A stretch of DNA of 64,000 nucleotides, taken from positions 2,666,001 to 2,730,000 of the forward strand of contig NZ_JAPEPI010000002.1 of the NCBI RefSeq assembly GCF_026340305.1. Reading direction: 5' to 3'. This document shows, piece after piece, positions 25,587-34,520 of the stretch; positions within the stretch are counted from its first letter, which is position 1, and each line of letters starts with the position of its first letter. A program made the translations under genes and the position numbers. This DNA is from Streptomyces sp. NBC_01381 (GTDB lineage Bacteria > Actinomycetota > Actinomycetes > Streptomycetales > Streptomycetaceae). The notes below the pieces were generated by a model. The model made no database searches. It was not told the DNA's origin and worked only from the letters and a program-made list of their open reading frames with translations.

Positions 25587-26540
25587 TCACGCCTTCGCGT
25601 ACACCACCCAGACCTGCCCCTTCGCGAACGGCAGCGGCTCGCCGTCCGGCGTGGTGAACTCCGTGCCGTCCTCCGCGTCGGGCCGCTCCCAGCGCGCCTC
25701 GTAGGCGCGGCCGTCCCGCAGGACCTGCGCCTTGCCGGAGCCGACTGTCTCGGTGAACGGGGTGTTGTTGCCCGAGCGGTCCTGGAAGCGGGACTCGCGG
25801 ACCTTCGTGTACTGCACGACGACCGTCGACGCCGCCAGGCCCTTGCCGTCGGACGTGATGGCCCGCTCCCCGTCCATGGCGATCAGCCAGCGCTCCTGCT
25901 CGGTCGACCAGGTGAAGGTGAACCGTGCCGCCGGGAAGCGGACGGTGCGCTCCTGCTCCGGGGTGCCGCCGGCCTTCGGGCGCGGGCCGAAGACGAAGCC
26001 CGTGCTCGCCAGGCCGTCGCCGTCGCCCTGCTCCAGGCCGAGGGCTTTCGGACGTACGAAGAGATTGTGCGGCGCGGCCCTGTTGCCGTCGCGGAAGTAG
26101 GCGTCGGCGGGTGCCTTGCCGGGCGTCAGGCCGCGCAGCGGTGCGTCGGAGATCAGCGGAAGCAGCTTCGACTGCGCCCCGGAGAACGCGAGCGCCGGGT
26201 CGTCGAACTGGCGAAGCAGCTCCAGGTCCGTCTCGCGCGCGCTGCGCACCGGACCGACGATCGACGGCAGCCGCTCCGGATCGCCGTAGACGGCCATCAG
26301 CCGGCTGAGCCCCGCCTCCACCTGCTCGGCGTAGACGATGTCCGCCGCGTCGAGCCCGGTCTGCGGGCGCGCCGGGCCGACGTTGTCGATCTTCACCGCG
26401 AGTACGGGGCCGCCGCCCGACCCGTCCGACGGCGTGTTCCCGTCGCCTCCGGAGTCGTCCCCGAACGTGCAGGCCGGCGCGAGGGCGATGACGGCCACTG
26501 CCGCCACCGCCGCGCGCCGAATGTGTGTCCACCGTCCCAT
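25587..26540 (-). CDS. DUF3048-type lipoprotein
   Basis: A 317-residue protein from the ATG at 26540, which has AGGTGG six bases upstream; a GTG at 26549 is the alternative. Residues 1-24 form a lipoprotein signal peptide ending in LAPAC. A Gly/Asp/Ser linker follows, then the DUF3048 N domain (VLAVKIDNVGPARPQTGLDAADIVYAEQVE and SIVGPVRSARETDLEL) and its C domain. The role is unknown; the family is found in Gram-positive cell envelopes. It is convergent with pcaV with only 2 bp between the stops. Confidence 0.78.
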   Translation of the reverse strand: MGRWTHIRRAAVAAVAVIALAPACTFGDDSGGDGNTPSDGSGGGPVLAVKIDNVGPARPQTGLDAADIVYAEQVEAGLSRLMAVYGDPERLPSIVGPVRSARETDLELLRQFDDPALAFSGAQSKLLPLISDAPLRGLTPGKAPADAYFRDGNRAAPHNLFVRPKALGLEQGDGDGLASTGFVFGPRPKAGGTPEQERTVRFPAARFTFTWSTEQERWLIAMDGERAITSDGKGLAASTVVVQYTKVRESRFQDRSGNNTPFTETVGSGKAQVLRDGRAYEARWERPDAEDGTEFTTPDGEPLPFAKGQVWVVYAKA

Positions 26541-26615
26541 GGCGACCACCTACCCCGTCAGGCCCTTCCTTCAGCCTACGTCCACGGGTTCAGTCTTCGG
26601 CCTGCGTCGACGGCC

Positions 26616-28400
26616 TCAGCCCAGATCCAGGGCGTTCGGCAGGCCGAGCCGGTAGCGGGTGCGGTCGTGGCGCTTGAGGAGCTCCACCGCCGGAACGCGG
26701 TACAGCGGAGTCACCGTGCAGCGTTCGGCATCCGACCCGACCCGCTCCAGGATGGCGTTCACCGCCTGGCGCGCCGAGGTGTTGGCGCCCTCCATCGTCG
26801 CCAGGTCGATCGGCACGGCCACGTAGTCGCCCGCCAGATAGAGATTGGGGATCTTCGTCTCGGCCGACGGACGGTTGTGGAAGGTGCCGACGGGGTGGAT
26901 GAGCAGCTCGTCCTCGTTGGTCGGGTTCGGCGTCCCGAGGCCGTCGACGCCCGGGTCCAGGAACCACGAGTGCAGCTTGCCGTCGCTCAGGACCGTCTTG
27001 CCGGTGTCGTTGAGCGCGGCCTTGAGCTGCGCCCACACCTCCTTGGCGACCTCGTCGCGCGTGCACTGCTTGGCCGTCTTGCCGTACAGCATCCCCGGCT
27101 TGTCCCACTCGGAGATGTCCACGGAGAGGCACTCGACGGCGACCCCGTCGCCGTAGTCGGCGGGGAAGTCGCGGTCCGGCCAGTGGCCCGCCTGTGCGAT
27201 GCCCGTGAGCGACCACGGCGAGTCGATGCAGTTGAAGTGGCCGTTGACGATGGGCGGGTGCTCCGTCAGGTAGAACTGGATGCCCGTCATCCAGTCCGTC
27301 TCCAGCTTGTCGCAGCGCGCCAACTGGGGGTCGGCGGCCTTCAGTTCGGCGCTCCACGTCTTGCGCGCGTGCTCCACCGGCATGGCCTGGACGTAGTGGT
27401 CGGCGGTGATGTCGTGACGTACGCCGTCCGGATCCTCGACGACGGTCTTGGTGATCCGGCCGCCCGCGAACCCCAGGTCGCGCACGTTCCAGCCCATGCG
27501 GAACTCGACGCCCAGCGACTTCAGATGGGTCACCCACGGGTCGATCCACGCCTCGTTGGTCGGCGCGTTCAGGATCCGGTCGGGCGGGCCGTCCGCGCCC
27601 TGGCCGAGCGCGTTGAAGACGAAGGCCTCACCGAGCGTGCCGACGGTGCGGGTGCTCGCCTCCTCGGCCTTCGTCGCCACGATGTTGCGGGTGACGCCGA
27701 TGACGAGGATGCGCTGATAGTCCTTCGACATCTGCTCGGCCCGCGTGAACTCCCACCAGGGCGTCGACTCCCAGGTGTCGTCGCGGCGCTCGTCGCAGCT
27801 GGTGAGGAAGACAAGGGCGCGGTTCACGAAGTACGCGGCCTCGTGGGCCGGCAGGTTGAACGCGGTGTCGAGCAGCGCGGTCAGCGCCCGCCGGATGTCG
27901 TCGAGGGTGAGCTGCTCCGGCTCGCTGCCCGGCCAGGGGATCGGCATCCGGATGTCCTCGCGGCCGGTGCGCGCGAACGACATCTCGCGGGGCGCGGCGA
28001 GGTTGTCCCACACGCCGTTCGCGTTCCCGGGGAACGGGATGCGGCGCATCGTGTCCGGGAGGTTGTGGTAGATCCCGGGGATGAAGCGGAACCCGTGCTC
28101 GCCGGGCAGCGGCTTGCGGTTGCCCTTCGCGCTGTTCGGTACGTCCATGCTGCGGGCCTTGCCGCCGAGCGCCCGGCGCTCGTAGACCGTGACCGCGAAG
28201 CCGCGTTCTGCCAGTTCATGGGCCGCGGTCAGACCGGCGACACCGCCGCCGAGCACGGCGACCGACTGCCGCGCCTTCGGGGCCCGGTCGTCCGCCACCG
28301 CGGGCAGTGCCCCCATGCCGAGCGCGGCCACGCCACCCGCCGCGGCCGCCCCCGCGACGAACGTACGCCTCGTGCTGCCCTCGGCTCCCGAGCGCCCCAT
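26616..28400 (-). CDS. Tat-exported FAD-dependent amine oxidase/phytoene desaturase-like protein
   Basis: A 594-residue flavoprotein. A Tat signal (STRRTFVAGAAAAGGVAALGMG) is followed by a FAD Rossmann motif, VAVLGGGVAGLTAAHELAERG, then ALGGKARSM and a C-terminal LYLAGDYVAVPIDLATMEGA that closes the FAD site. The family covers amine oxidases, carotenoid desaturases and squalene-related dehydroxylases. Export by Tat suggests a cell-surface or extracellular substrate. No companion terpene genes are nearby, so the substrate is open. Confidence 0.78.
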   Translation of the reverse strand: MGRSGAEGSTRRTFVAGAAAAGGVAALGMGALPAVADDRAPKARQSVAVLGGGVAGLTAAHELAERGFAVTVYERRALGGKARSMDVPNSAKGNRKPLPGEHGFRFIPGIYHNLPDTMRRIPFPGNANGVWDNLAAPREMSFARTGREDIRMPIPWPGSEPEQLTLDDIRRALTALLDTAFNLPAHEAAYFVNRALVFLTSCDERRDDTWESTPWWEFTRAEQMSKDYQRILVIGVTRNIVATKAEEASTRTVGTLGEAFVFNALGQGADGPPDRILNAPTNEAWIDPWVTHLKSLGVEFRMGWNVRDLGFAGGRITKTVVEDPDGVRHDITADHYVQAMPVEHARKTWSAELKAADPQLARCDKLETDWMTGIQFYLTEHPPIVNGHFNCIDSPWSLTGIAQAGHWPDRDFPADYGDGVAVECLSVDISEWDKPGMLYGKTAKQCTRDEVAKEVWAQLKAALNDTGKTVLSDGKLHSWFLDPGVDGLGTPNPTNEDELLIHPVGTFHNRPSAETKIPNLYLAGDYVAVPIDLATMEGANTSARQAVNAILERVGSDAERCTVTPLYRVPAVELLKRHDRTRYRLGLPNALDLG

Positions 28401-28665
28401 GTCCCGTCCCCCTTACCGTAGGTAACTCCCGTATCAGGCGCAGGAGCATACGGTCACCGCACCGTGACGCGGAAGCCGCACGAGGCGGCGGGCGTGAATG
28501 TTGGCGCGATTGTGCCGCCGATGGTGGTCGTGGTCCGGCCGGGGTGTTCGCGGCGGGCGGTGGTGTAACGGACGTATGGCCGCCGTACGAAAGGTGCGTT
28601 GCCGGAAACCCCGGCCGCGACAAGGGGCTTGACCCTCTCTCGGCGCCGTGGCTAGTTTCGACGCC

Positions 28666-28740
28666 ATGCGAATATCCCGGCGGTTCAAGCAGCGGCGCGC
28701 TGTCGATCTGATGCGCGTCTCCGCCGCGCTGTGTAGCTGA
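28666..28740 (+). CDS. 24-residue leader peptide, sulfur/cysteine type
   Basis: The ORF reads MRISRRFKQRRAVDLMRVSA followed by ALCS and a stop. The RR.VDL.RVSA.LC pattern is the one I know from actinobacterial leader peptides ahead of sulfur-assimilation and sulfonate-transport genes. There the Cys codon near the stop is thought to sense cysteinyl-tRNA supply. Here the Cys codon is TGT at 28732-28734, two codons before the TGA. The ABC transporter gene starts 93 bp downstream. The ORF is shorter than usual annotation cut-offs. Confidence 0.75.
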   Translation: MRISRRFKQRRAVDLMRVSAALCS

Positions 28741-28752
28741 CGTCCGGAACGT

Positions 28753-28797
28753 CTTCTCGTAAGAAGCCACGCGAAATTCCAGTAATTCCTGGCTTCT
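28753..28797 (+). promoter_or_regulatory. Possible attenuator with two mutually exclusive hairpins
   Basis: CTTCT (28753-28757) can pair with AGAAG (28762-28766). AGAAGCCA (28762-28769) can instead pair with TGGCTTCT (28790-28797). The shared middle segment makes the two folds exclusive, as in leader-peptide attenuators. It lies between the leader-peptide stop and the start of the substrate-binding protein. No clear U-run follows, so it may act on translation rather than termination. Confidence 0.4.
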
Positions 28798-28833
28798 CCT
28801 TCCGTGTACGTCCGCTCTCCCGGGAAAGAACTC

Positions 28834-29892
28834 ATGCCCAGACACCCACGGGTGGCGCTCGTCGCTGCCCTGGCCGTTCCGCTGCTCCTTGCGGGATGCG
28901 CCGACAGCACATCGCCCACCACGACCGTCGACGCCGAGAAGGTCTCCGCCAAGATTCCGGCGAAAGTGGACCCGGACACCACCATCACCGTCGGATCCCC
29001 CGAGATACAGATCGCCCTGAAACTCTCCGGGCAGCTCGACAAGCTTCCCTTCAAGGTGAAGTGGGCCAATGTCAGCGGCGGCCCGCAATGCTCGGAGGCA
29101 TTCCGCGCACATTCCCTCGACGTCTGCTCGGCGGCGGAAATACCCTCCATTCACGCGCACTGGACGGGGCTCGACACGAAATTGGTCGCCGCCAAATTCC
29201 GTAAGGACCCGATCGACCACCCCACGTACGAACTGGGCATCGCGCCCGGCGCCGACATCGACACGCTGAAGGATCTGCGCGGCAAGAAGATCGCCTACAG
29301 CCCCGGCCAGGCGCAGGGCGCGCTCGTCCTGCGCATCCTCGCCAAGGCGGGGCTCGGCAAGGACGACGTGGAACTCGTCGAACTGCCCAGCACCGGCGAT
29401 GTCTACCCGACGGCGCTCGGCAGCGGCGAGGTCGACGCGGCGCCGCTCGGCGGAGTCAACATCAAGCGCTATCCGGCGAAGTACGGCAAGGACGGCGCGA
29501 AGACGATCCAGCACGGGCTGCGGGACGATCCGGGGCATCTGTGGGTGCCGACCGAGTCGGTGAAGGATCCGCGGAAGGCGGCGGCCATCAGGGAGTTCGT
29601 GAAGTTCTGGGCCTGCGCCGCCGCATGGGTCGACGGGCATCCCACGGAGTGGATCGAGGGCTACTACGTCAAGGACCAGGGGCTGACCCGCGAGGACGGC
29701 GAGTACCTCGTCAAGGGGGTCGGTCACCCCGACATCCCGGCGGACTGGACATCGGCGATCGCGCGGCAGCAGAAGACGGTCGACCTGCTGGCGAAGGAGA
29801 CCGGGAGGAAGAGCTTCGACGCGGAGGTGCTCTTCGACCGCCGTTACGAGTCGGTGGCGGCGGACGCGATCAAGGCGGGGTCCGCATCATGA
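28834..29892 (+). CDS. ABC transporter substrate-binding lipoprotein, SsuA/TauA-like
   Basis: A 352-residue protein. The ATG at 28834 (MPRHPRVALVAALAVPLL) starts a lipoprotein signal with lipobox LLAGC. The mature part has the NMT1/SsuA-like fold (ITVGSPEIQIALKLSGQL, LRGKKIAYSPGQAQGALVLRIL, VDAAPLGGVN). It would capture an organosulfur compound outside the membrane. The downstream flavin monooxygenase and the upstream leader peptide support sulfonate or sulfone uptake. The stop overlaps the permease start as ATGA. Confidence 0.82.
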   Translation: MPRHPRVALVAALAVPLLLAGCADSTSPTTTVDAEKVSAKIPAKVDPDTTITVGSPEIQIALKLSGQLDKLPFKVKWANVSGGPQCSEAFRAHSLDVCSAAEIPSIHAHWTGLDTKLVAAKFRKDPIDHPTYELGIAPGADIDTLKDLRGKKIAYSPGQAQGALVLRILAKAGLGKDDVELVELPSTGDVYPTALGSGEVDAAPLGGVNIKRYPAKYGKDGAKTIQHGLRDDPGHLWVPTESVKDPRKAAAIREFVKFWACAAAWVDGHPTEWIEGYYVKDQGLTREDGEYLVKGVGHPDIPADWTSAIARQQKTVDLLAKETGRKSFDAEVLFDRRYESVAADAIKAGSAS

Positions 29893-30743
29893 GCGCTCAG
29901 GCACCCACCCTGACCAAGGCCGTCAGGCCCGCAGCCGCTGCCCCGTTCGAGTCGCGCCGCCGTCCGCGGCGCCGGCTGGGCCCCGGCCGCCCTCTTCCGT
30001 ACGGCTGGGCGCTCGGGCCGCTGCTGCTGCTCGCCCTCTGGTCGGCGGGCTCGGCCGCCGGGTTCATCGACGCCCGTAACCTCTCCGCGCCCTGGACAGT
30101 GGTGAGCACCGCCGCCGATCTGATCGCCGAGGGCCGGCTCCAGTCGAACCTCGCCACATCCGCCGAACGCGCCCTGCTCGGCCTCCTGTTCGGCACGGCG
30201 GCGGGGCTCGCGCTTGCCGTCGTCGCCGGGCTCAGCAGGCTCGGCGAGGGCATCATCGACGGCCCCGTGCAGATCAAGCGGGCGATCCCTTCCCTGGCGC
30301 TGATCCCGCTGCTGATCCTCTGGTTCGGCATCGGCGAGTCGATGAAGGTCATCACCATCGCGCTCGGCGTCTTCGTACCCGTCTACATCCACACCCACAA
30401 CGGACTGCGGACGATCGACGGCCGGTACGCCGAACTCGCCGAGACCGTGGGCCTCTCGCGGGCCGGGTTCCTGCGCCACGTCGTCCTGCCGGGCGCGCTG
30501 CCGGGCTTCCTGCTCGGCATGCGGTTCGCGGTCACCGGCGCGTGGCTCGCGCTCGTCGTGGTCGAGCAGGTCAACGCCACCAGCGGCATCGGCTACATGA
30601 TGGAGCTCGCCCGCACCTACGGACAGACCGACATCATCATCGTCGGCCTAGTCCTGTACGGCCTCCTCGGCCTGATCTCGGACGCACTGGTACGACTCGT
30701 GGAGCGGAGGGCGCTGTCATGGCGACGCACACTGGCGGGCTGA
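29889..30743 (+). CDS. ABC transporter permease, SsuC-like
   Basis: A 284-residue binding-protein-dependent permease with about six membrane helices and the EAA loop in the segment ELAETVGLSRAGFLRHVVLPGALPG. An Arg/Pro-rich cytoplasmic N-terminus of about 40 residues precedes the first helix. It is coupled by ATGA to the binding protein and overlaps the ATPase gene by 25 bp. Confidence 0.87.
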   Translation: MSAQAPTLTKAVRPAAAAPFESRRRPRRRLGPGRPLPYGWALGPLLLLALWSAGSAAGFIDARNLSAPWTVVSTAADLIAEGRLQSNLATSAERALLGLLFGTAAGLALAVVAGLSRLGEGIIDGPVQIKRAIPSLALIPLLILWFGIGESMKVITIALGVFVPVYIHTHNGLRTIDGRYAELAETVGLSRAGFLRHVVLPGALPGFLLGMRFAVTGAWLALVVVEQVNATSGIGYMMELARTYGQTDIIIVGLVLYGLLGLISDALVRLVERRALSWRRTLAG

Positions 30744-31894
30744 CGGACGGGCCGACGGTCCGGATCAGCGGCCTTGTCCGCTCCTTCGGGGACCGCAAGG
30801 TACTGGACGAGCTCGAACTCTCCATCTCGGCGGGCGAGTTCGTCGCTCTCCTCGGCCGCAGCGGCTCCGGGAAGTCCACGCTGCTGCGGGCCCTCGCGGG
30901 ACTCGACCACGAGGTCACCGGCAGCGGGGAGCTGTCGGCCCCCGGCGATGTCTCGGTCGTCTTCCAGGACGCGCGACTGCTGCCCTGGAAGCGGGTCCTG
31001 CCCAACGTCACCCTCGGCCTCACCGGCCCCGGAGCCCTTGACCGGGGACGCGCGGCCCTCGCCGAGGTGGGCCTCGCGGGCCGCGAGGACGCCTGGCCCG
31101 CCGACCTCTCCGGCGGCGAACAGCAGCGCGTCTCGCTGGCCCGCTCCCTGGTACGCGAGCCCCAACTCCTCCTGGCCGACGAGCCGTTCGGCGCGCTGGA
31201 CGCCCTCACCCGCATCCGCATGCACGCCTTGCTCCGCCGCCTCTGCGAGGCACACCGCCCCGCCGTGCTCCTGGTCACCCATGACGTCGACGAGGCGATC
31301 GCACTGGCCGACCGGGTGCTCGTCCTGGACGAGGGCCGCATCGCGGCCGACGTGCGGGTGAAACTGCCGGCGCCACGCGTCCAGGGCAGTGCGGAGTACG
31401 TGGCGCTGCGGGGGCGGTTGCTGCGGCAGCTGGGCGTTGATGTTGCCGAAGGGGATTCGCCGCCTGCCGATGCGGATCCGGCTGAGGGCGATGAGTTGCC
31501 GGCTGGCGCGGGCCCGGCGGAAGGTGCCCCGTCGCTCGCTGATGGGGGCCCGGCTGGAGGTGATCTGCCGCGTGCCGACGCGGAGTTGAGTAGAGGCGAA
31601 GCGTGGCTCGCTGACGTGGACTCGGCTGAAGGTGCCCCGCCTCCTGCTGGCGCGGGTCTGGCCGAAGGCGCCTCCTCGCTCGTCGGCGGGGGCCCGGCTG
31701 GAGGTGATCTGCCGGGCGCCGACGCGGAGTTGAGCAGGGGCGAAACGTCGCTCGCTGACGGGGATCCGGCTGGAGGTGATCCGCCGTCCGCCGGCGCGGA
31801 CCCGGCCGACCGAGACCCGGCGGCCGGCGGCGTGGCCCCCGGCGCCGATGCCCCCGCGGCCGGCGCGCGGGCCGTAGAGGTGAGTCGCGTATGA
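30719..31894 (+). CDS. ABC transporter ATPase, SsuB-like, with long repeat tail
   Basis: 391 residues. The first 235 or so are a normal SsuB/TauB ATPase: Walker A GRSGSGKSTLL, Q-loop VFQDARLLPW, signature LSGGEQQRVSLARSL, Walker B LLLADEPFGALD and the His loop VTHDVDEA. The remaining 150 residues are a Gly/Ala/Asp/Glu/Pro repeat built on phrases such as PAGGDLP.ADAELSRGE, with a period near 48 residues. Family members usually end at about 240-270 residues, so the tail is an odd addition. The ATGA overlap couples it to the monooxygenase gene. Confidence 0.85.
   Translation: MATHTGGLTDGPTVRISGLVRSFGDRKVLDELELSISAGEFVALLGRSGSGKSTLLRALAGLDHEVTGSGELSAPGDVSVVFQDARLLPWKRVLPNVTLGLTGPGALDRGRAALAEVGLAGREDAWPADLSGGEQQRVSLARSLVREPQLLLADEPFGALDALTRIRMHALLRRLCEAHRPAVLLVTHDVDEAIALADRVLVLDEGRIAADVRVKLPAPRVQGSAEYVALRGRLLRQLGVDVAEGDSPPADADPAEGDELPAGAGPAEGAPSLADGGPAGGDLPRADAELSRGEAWLADVDSAEGAPPPAGAGLAEGASSLVGGGPAGGDLPGADAELSRGETSLADGDPAGGDPPSAGADPADRDPAAGGVAPGADAPAAGARAVEVSRV
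31438..31880 (+). repeat. In-frame DNA repeats coding the ATPase tail
   Basis: Near-identical segments recur about 144 bp apart (GGCCCGGCTGGAGGTGATCT at 31550 and 31691, each followed by GCCGACGCGGAGTTGAG), with shorter echoes (GCTGACGGGGATCCGGCTGG). Units keep the reading frame. They code an acidic, disordered-looking stretch. Confidence 0.8.
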
Positions 31895-33237
31895 GTCGGC
31901 GGGAGCTCCATCTCAACCTTTTCGTCTATCCCGGCGGGCACCATGAAGCCGCCTGGCGGTACGACGGGTCCGAGACCGGGCGGATCCTGGACATCGGGTT
32001 CTACCAGGACCTTGCCCGGCGCGCGGAGGCTGCCGCCTTCGACGGGATCTTCTTCGCCGACGGGCCCGCCCTCGCCGACAACGTCCGGTACGCGAGCCGC
32101 TTCCGCCTCGAACCCTTCACCTGGCTCTCCGCCATCGCCGCCGTCACCGAACGCATCGGCCTCATCGCCACCGCGTCCACCACCTACACCGAGCCCTACA
32201 ACCTGGCCCGGCTCTTCGCCTCGCTCGATCACCTCAGCGGGGGACGCGCCGGCTGGAACATCGTCACCACCGGCGCCCCGCAGGCCGCGCAGAACTTCGG
32301 ACTCGACGCGCACCCCGTACACGCCGAACGGTACGACCGGGCACGGGAGTTCCTCGACGTCGTCACCAAGCTCTGGGACAGCTGGGAGGACGATGCGCTC
32401 GTCGCCGACCCCGGGAGCGGGCTGTTCGCCGACACCGAACGGATCCATCCGATCGAGCATGTGGGCCCGCGACTCACCGTGCGCGGGCCGCTCAACACCC
32501 CGCGCACGCCGCAGGGCCGGCCCGTCTACGTCCAGGCCGGGGCGTCGGAAGACGGTCGCGCCTTCGCGGCGCGGTACGCGGAAGCCGTGTTCACCGCGCA
32601 CCAGACCCTCGGCAACGGCCAGGACTTCTACGCCGATCTGAAGAAGCGGGTGGGGCAGGCCGGTCGGGACCCGGAGAAGGTGCTCGTCCTTCCCGGAATC
32701 AGCCCGTTCATCGCCTCCACGGAGTCCGCGGCGCGGGCCCTGCACGACGAGTTCAACGAACTCACCCAGCCCGAGTACTCCCTGCAACTGCTGCACCGCA
32801 TCCTCGGCGTCCGGCTGACCGCCGATCAGCTCGACGGCCCCGTACCCCGCGAGCTCATCGAGACCGGCGGCGAGCTCGGCAACGGGAGCAGGTTCCAGGT
32901 GATCCTCGACATCATCGAACGCGAACAGCCCACCGTGCGCGGTCTGTTGCACCGCCTCGCCGGGGCCCGCGGGCACCGGGTGATCGCGGGGACGCCCGAG
33001 CAGGTCGCCGACCAGATCCAGGAGTGGTTCGAGCAGGGCGCCGCCGACGGGTTCAACGTCATGCCGCCCTGGCTGCCGGGCGGATTCGACCTCTTCGCCG
33101 ACCACGTCGTGCCGATCCTGCGGGCCCGCGGCCTGTTCCGTACGGAGTACACCGGCACGACCCTGCGCGATCACTACGGGCTGACCCGCCCGGACAGTCA
33201 GTACGCCAACCCCGCCCGCCTCAAGGAGAGTTCGTGA
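31891..33237 (+). CDS. FMN-dependent monooxygenase, NtaA/SnaA/DszA family
   Basis: A 448-residue TIM-barrel luciferase-like monooxygenase of the NtaA/SnaA/SoxA(DszA) group, with LNLFVYPGGHHEAAWR at the start, FDGIFFADGPAL, the DHLSGGRAGWNIVTT motif typical of this group, and GRPVYVQAGASEDGR. These enzymes need FMNH2 from a separate reductase and cleave C-S or C-N bonds, as in dibenzothiophene sulfone or nitrilotriacetate. Next to an Ssu-like transporter and a cysteine leader, sulfur release from an organosulfur compound is the likely role. No flavin reductase gene is nearby. Confidence 0.85.
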   Translation: MSRRELHLNLFVYPGGHHEAAWRYDGSETGRILDIGFYQDLARRAEAAAFDGIFFADGPALADNVRYASRFRLEPFTWLSAIAAVTERIGLIATASTTYTEPYNLARLFASLDHLSGGRAGWNIVTTGAPQAAQNFGLDAHPVHAERYDRAREFLDVVTKLWDSWEDDALVADPGSGLFADTERIHPIEHVGPRLTVRGPLNTPRTPQGRPVYVQAGASEDGRAFAARYAEAVFTAHQTLGNGQDFYADLKKRVGQAGRDPEKVLVLPGISPFIASTESAARALHDEFNELTQPEYSLQLLHRILGVRLTADQLDGPVPRELIETGGELGNGSRFQVILDIIEREQPTVRGLLHRLAGARGHRVIAGTPEQVADQIQEWFEQGAADGFNVMPPWLPGGFDLFADHVVPILRARGLFRTEYTGTTLRDHYGLTRPDSQYANPARLKESS

Positions 33238-34505
33238 ACGTGTTCAGATCCCGTGCAGCGCTGACCGCGCTCGGCGCCACCGCGCTGCTCGCCGTCGCCA
33301 CCGCGGCGCCCTCCGTCGCCGCGACACCGACCAACGGCGCGACCGGCACAGGACGTGCGCCGTCCGCCGCGCTCGACTGGTACGACACGACCGCGGAGAC
33401 CATCGCGACCGCCGGCGCCACGACGCAGGTCACCAACAACCGTACCTGGGCCGTCAGTTGGCTCGCCGCCGCACGGGCGACTCGCGCCGTGCCCGACGGC
33501 GTGGCGCGGGCCGACTACCAGGACGCCGCCCTCGCCTCCGCCGTCCACGACGCGCTCGTCGCCCTCGCGCCCGCCCGCACCGAGCAGCTCGACGCGTCGC
33601 TGCGGAAGACCCTGGACGCGATCCCCGACGGTGCGGCCGAGACCAAGGGCGTGGCCGCCGGATCCCGGCAGGCCGCCCTCGCCCTGAAGTCCCGCGAGGG
33701 CGACGGGCTCGACCCGAAGTCGGTCAACGCCCCCTTCACCGTGCCACCAGCCGCCCCCGGCGTCTGGCAGCCGACCCCGCCCGCGTACGCCCCCGCCACC
33801 CAGTACGGCAACCGCCTCGCCAAGCCCTTCGCGCTGCGCACCGCCGACCAGTACCGGCTGCCCGCGCCGCCCGCACTGGACTCCCGGCGGTACAAGGCGG
33901 ACCTCGCCGAGGTCCGCGCGTACGGCGTCAGGGAAGGCAGCAGCCGCACCGCCCGGCAGACCGAGACCGCCAACTTCTGGCTCGGCTCGTCGCTGACCCT
34001 CTACACCGCGCCCCTGCGCGTCGCCGTCGACCGGGCCCCGCGCTCGCCCGCCGACCGGGCCCGTCTCGTCGCGCTCTTCCACATCGCGTCCGTCGACACC
34101 CAGATCGCCACGTCCGACAGCAAGTACGCCCACCAGCGCTGGCGCCCCGTCACCGCGATCCGCACCGGTGACATCGAGCAGGACGCGGGCTGGACCCCGC
34201 TGCACGACACCCCCGCCCACCCCGACTACCCGAGCGGACACAACACGTACTCGGGTGCGGCCGAAGGCGTCCTGAACGCCCTCGCGGGCCCGCACACCGC
34301 GCCGTACGAGCTGACCAGCCCCACCGCGCCGGGCGTGACCCGCACCTACACCGACTGGCACCGGCTCTCCGCCGAGAACGTGGAGGCCCGCATCTACTCC
34401 GGCATCCACACCCGGTCCGCCGACGAGGCGGGGATCCGCCTCGGCAAGCAGGTCGCGGCCGAGACACTCCGCCACGCCGACACCCTGCTGCGCCCGGCTA
34501 GCTGA
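33234..34505 (+). CDS. Exported vanadium-haloperoxidase-like phosphatase (PAP2 superfamily)
   Basis: A 423-residue protein starting at the GTG 33234, with AGGAGAG upstream; the GTG overlaps the monooxygenase stop as GTGA. Residues 1-29 are a Sec signal peptide ending ...APSVAA. The vanadate/phosphate-site motifs are HQRWRPVTAIR, YPSGHNTYSGA and YSGIHTRSADEAG. Such proteins are either phosphatases or vanadium haloperoxidases, and the motifs alone do not decide. Coupling to the sulfur operon is unusual and suggests co-expression. Confidence 0.78.
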   Translation: MNVFRSRAALTALGATALLAVATAAPSVAATPTNGATGTGRAPSAALDWYDTTAETIATAGATTQVTNNRTWAVSWLAAARATRAVPDGVARADYQDAALASAVHDALVALAPARTEQLDASLRKTLDAIPDGAAETKGVAAGSRQAALALKSREGDGLDPKSVNAPFTVPPAAPGVWQPTPPAYAPATQYGNRLAKPFALRTADQYRLPAPPALDSRRYKADLAEVRAYGVREGSSRTARQTETANFWLGSSLTLYTAPLRVAVDRAPRSPADRARLVALFHIASVDTQIATSDSKYAHQRWRPVTAIRTGDIEQDAGWTPLHDTPAHPDYPSGHNTYSGAAEGVLNALAGPHTAPYELTSPTAPGVTRTYTDWHRLSAENVEARIYSGIHTRSADEAGIRLGKQVAAETLRHADTLLRPAS

Positions 34506-34520
34506 CCCCGCGGGGACCGG

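Noticed and set aside
25083..28421. A 1112-codon plus-strand frame after pcaV
   Set aside because: It is antisense to the DUF3048 and FAD-oxidase genes and shows shadow composition; pcaV in another frame accounts for its start.
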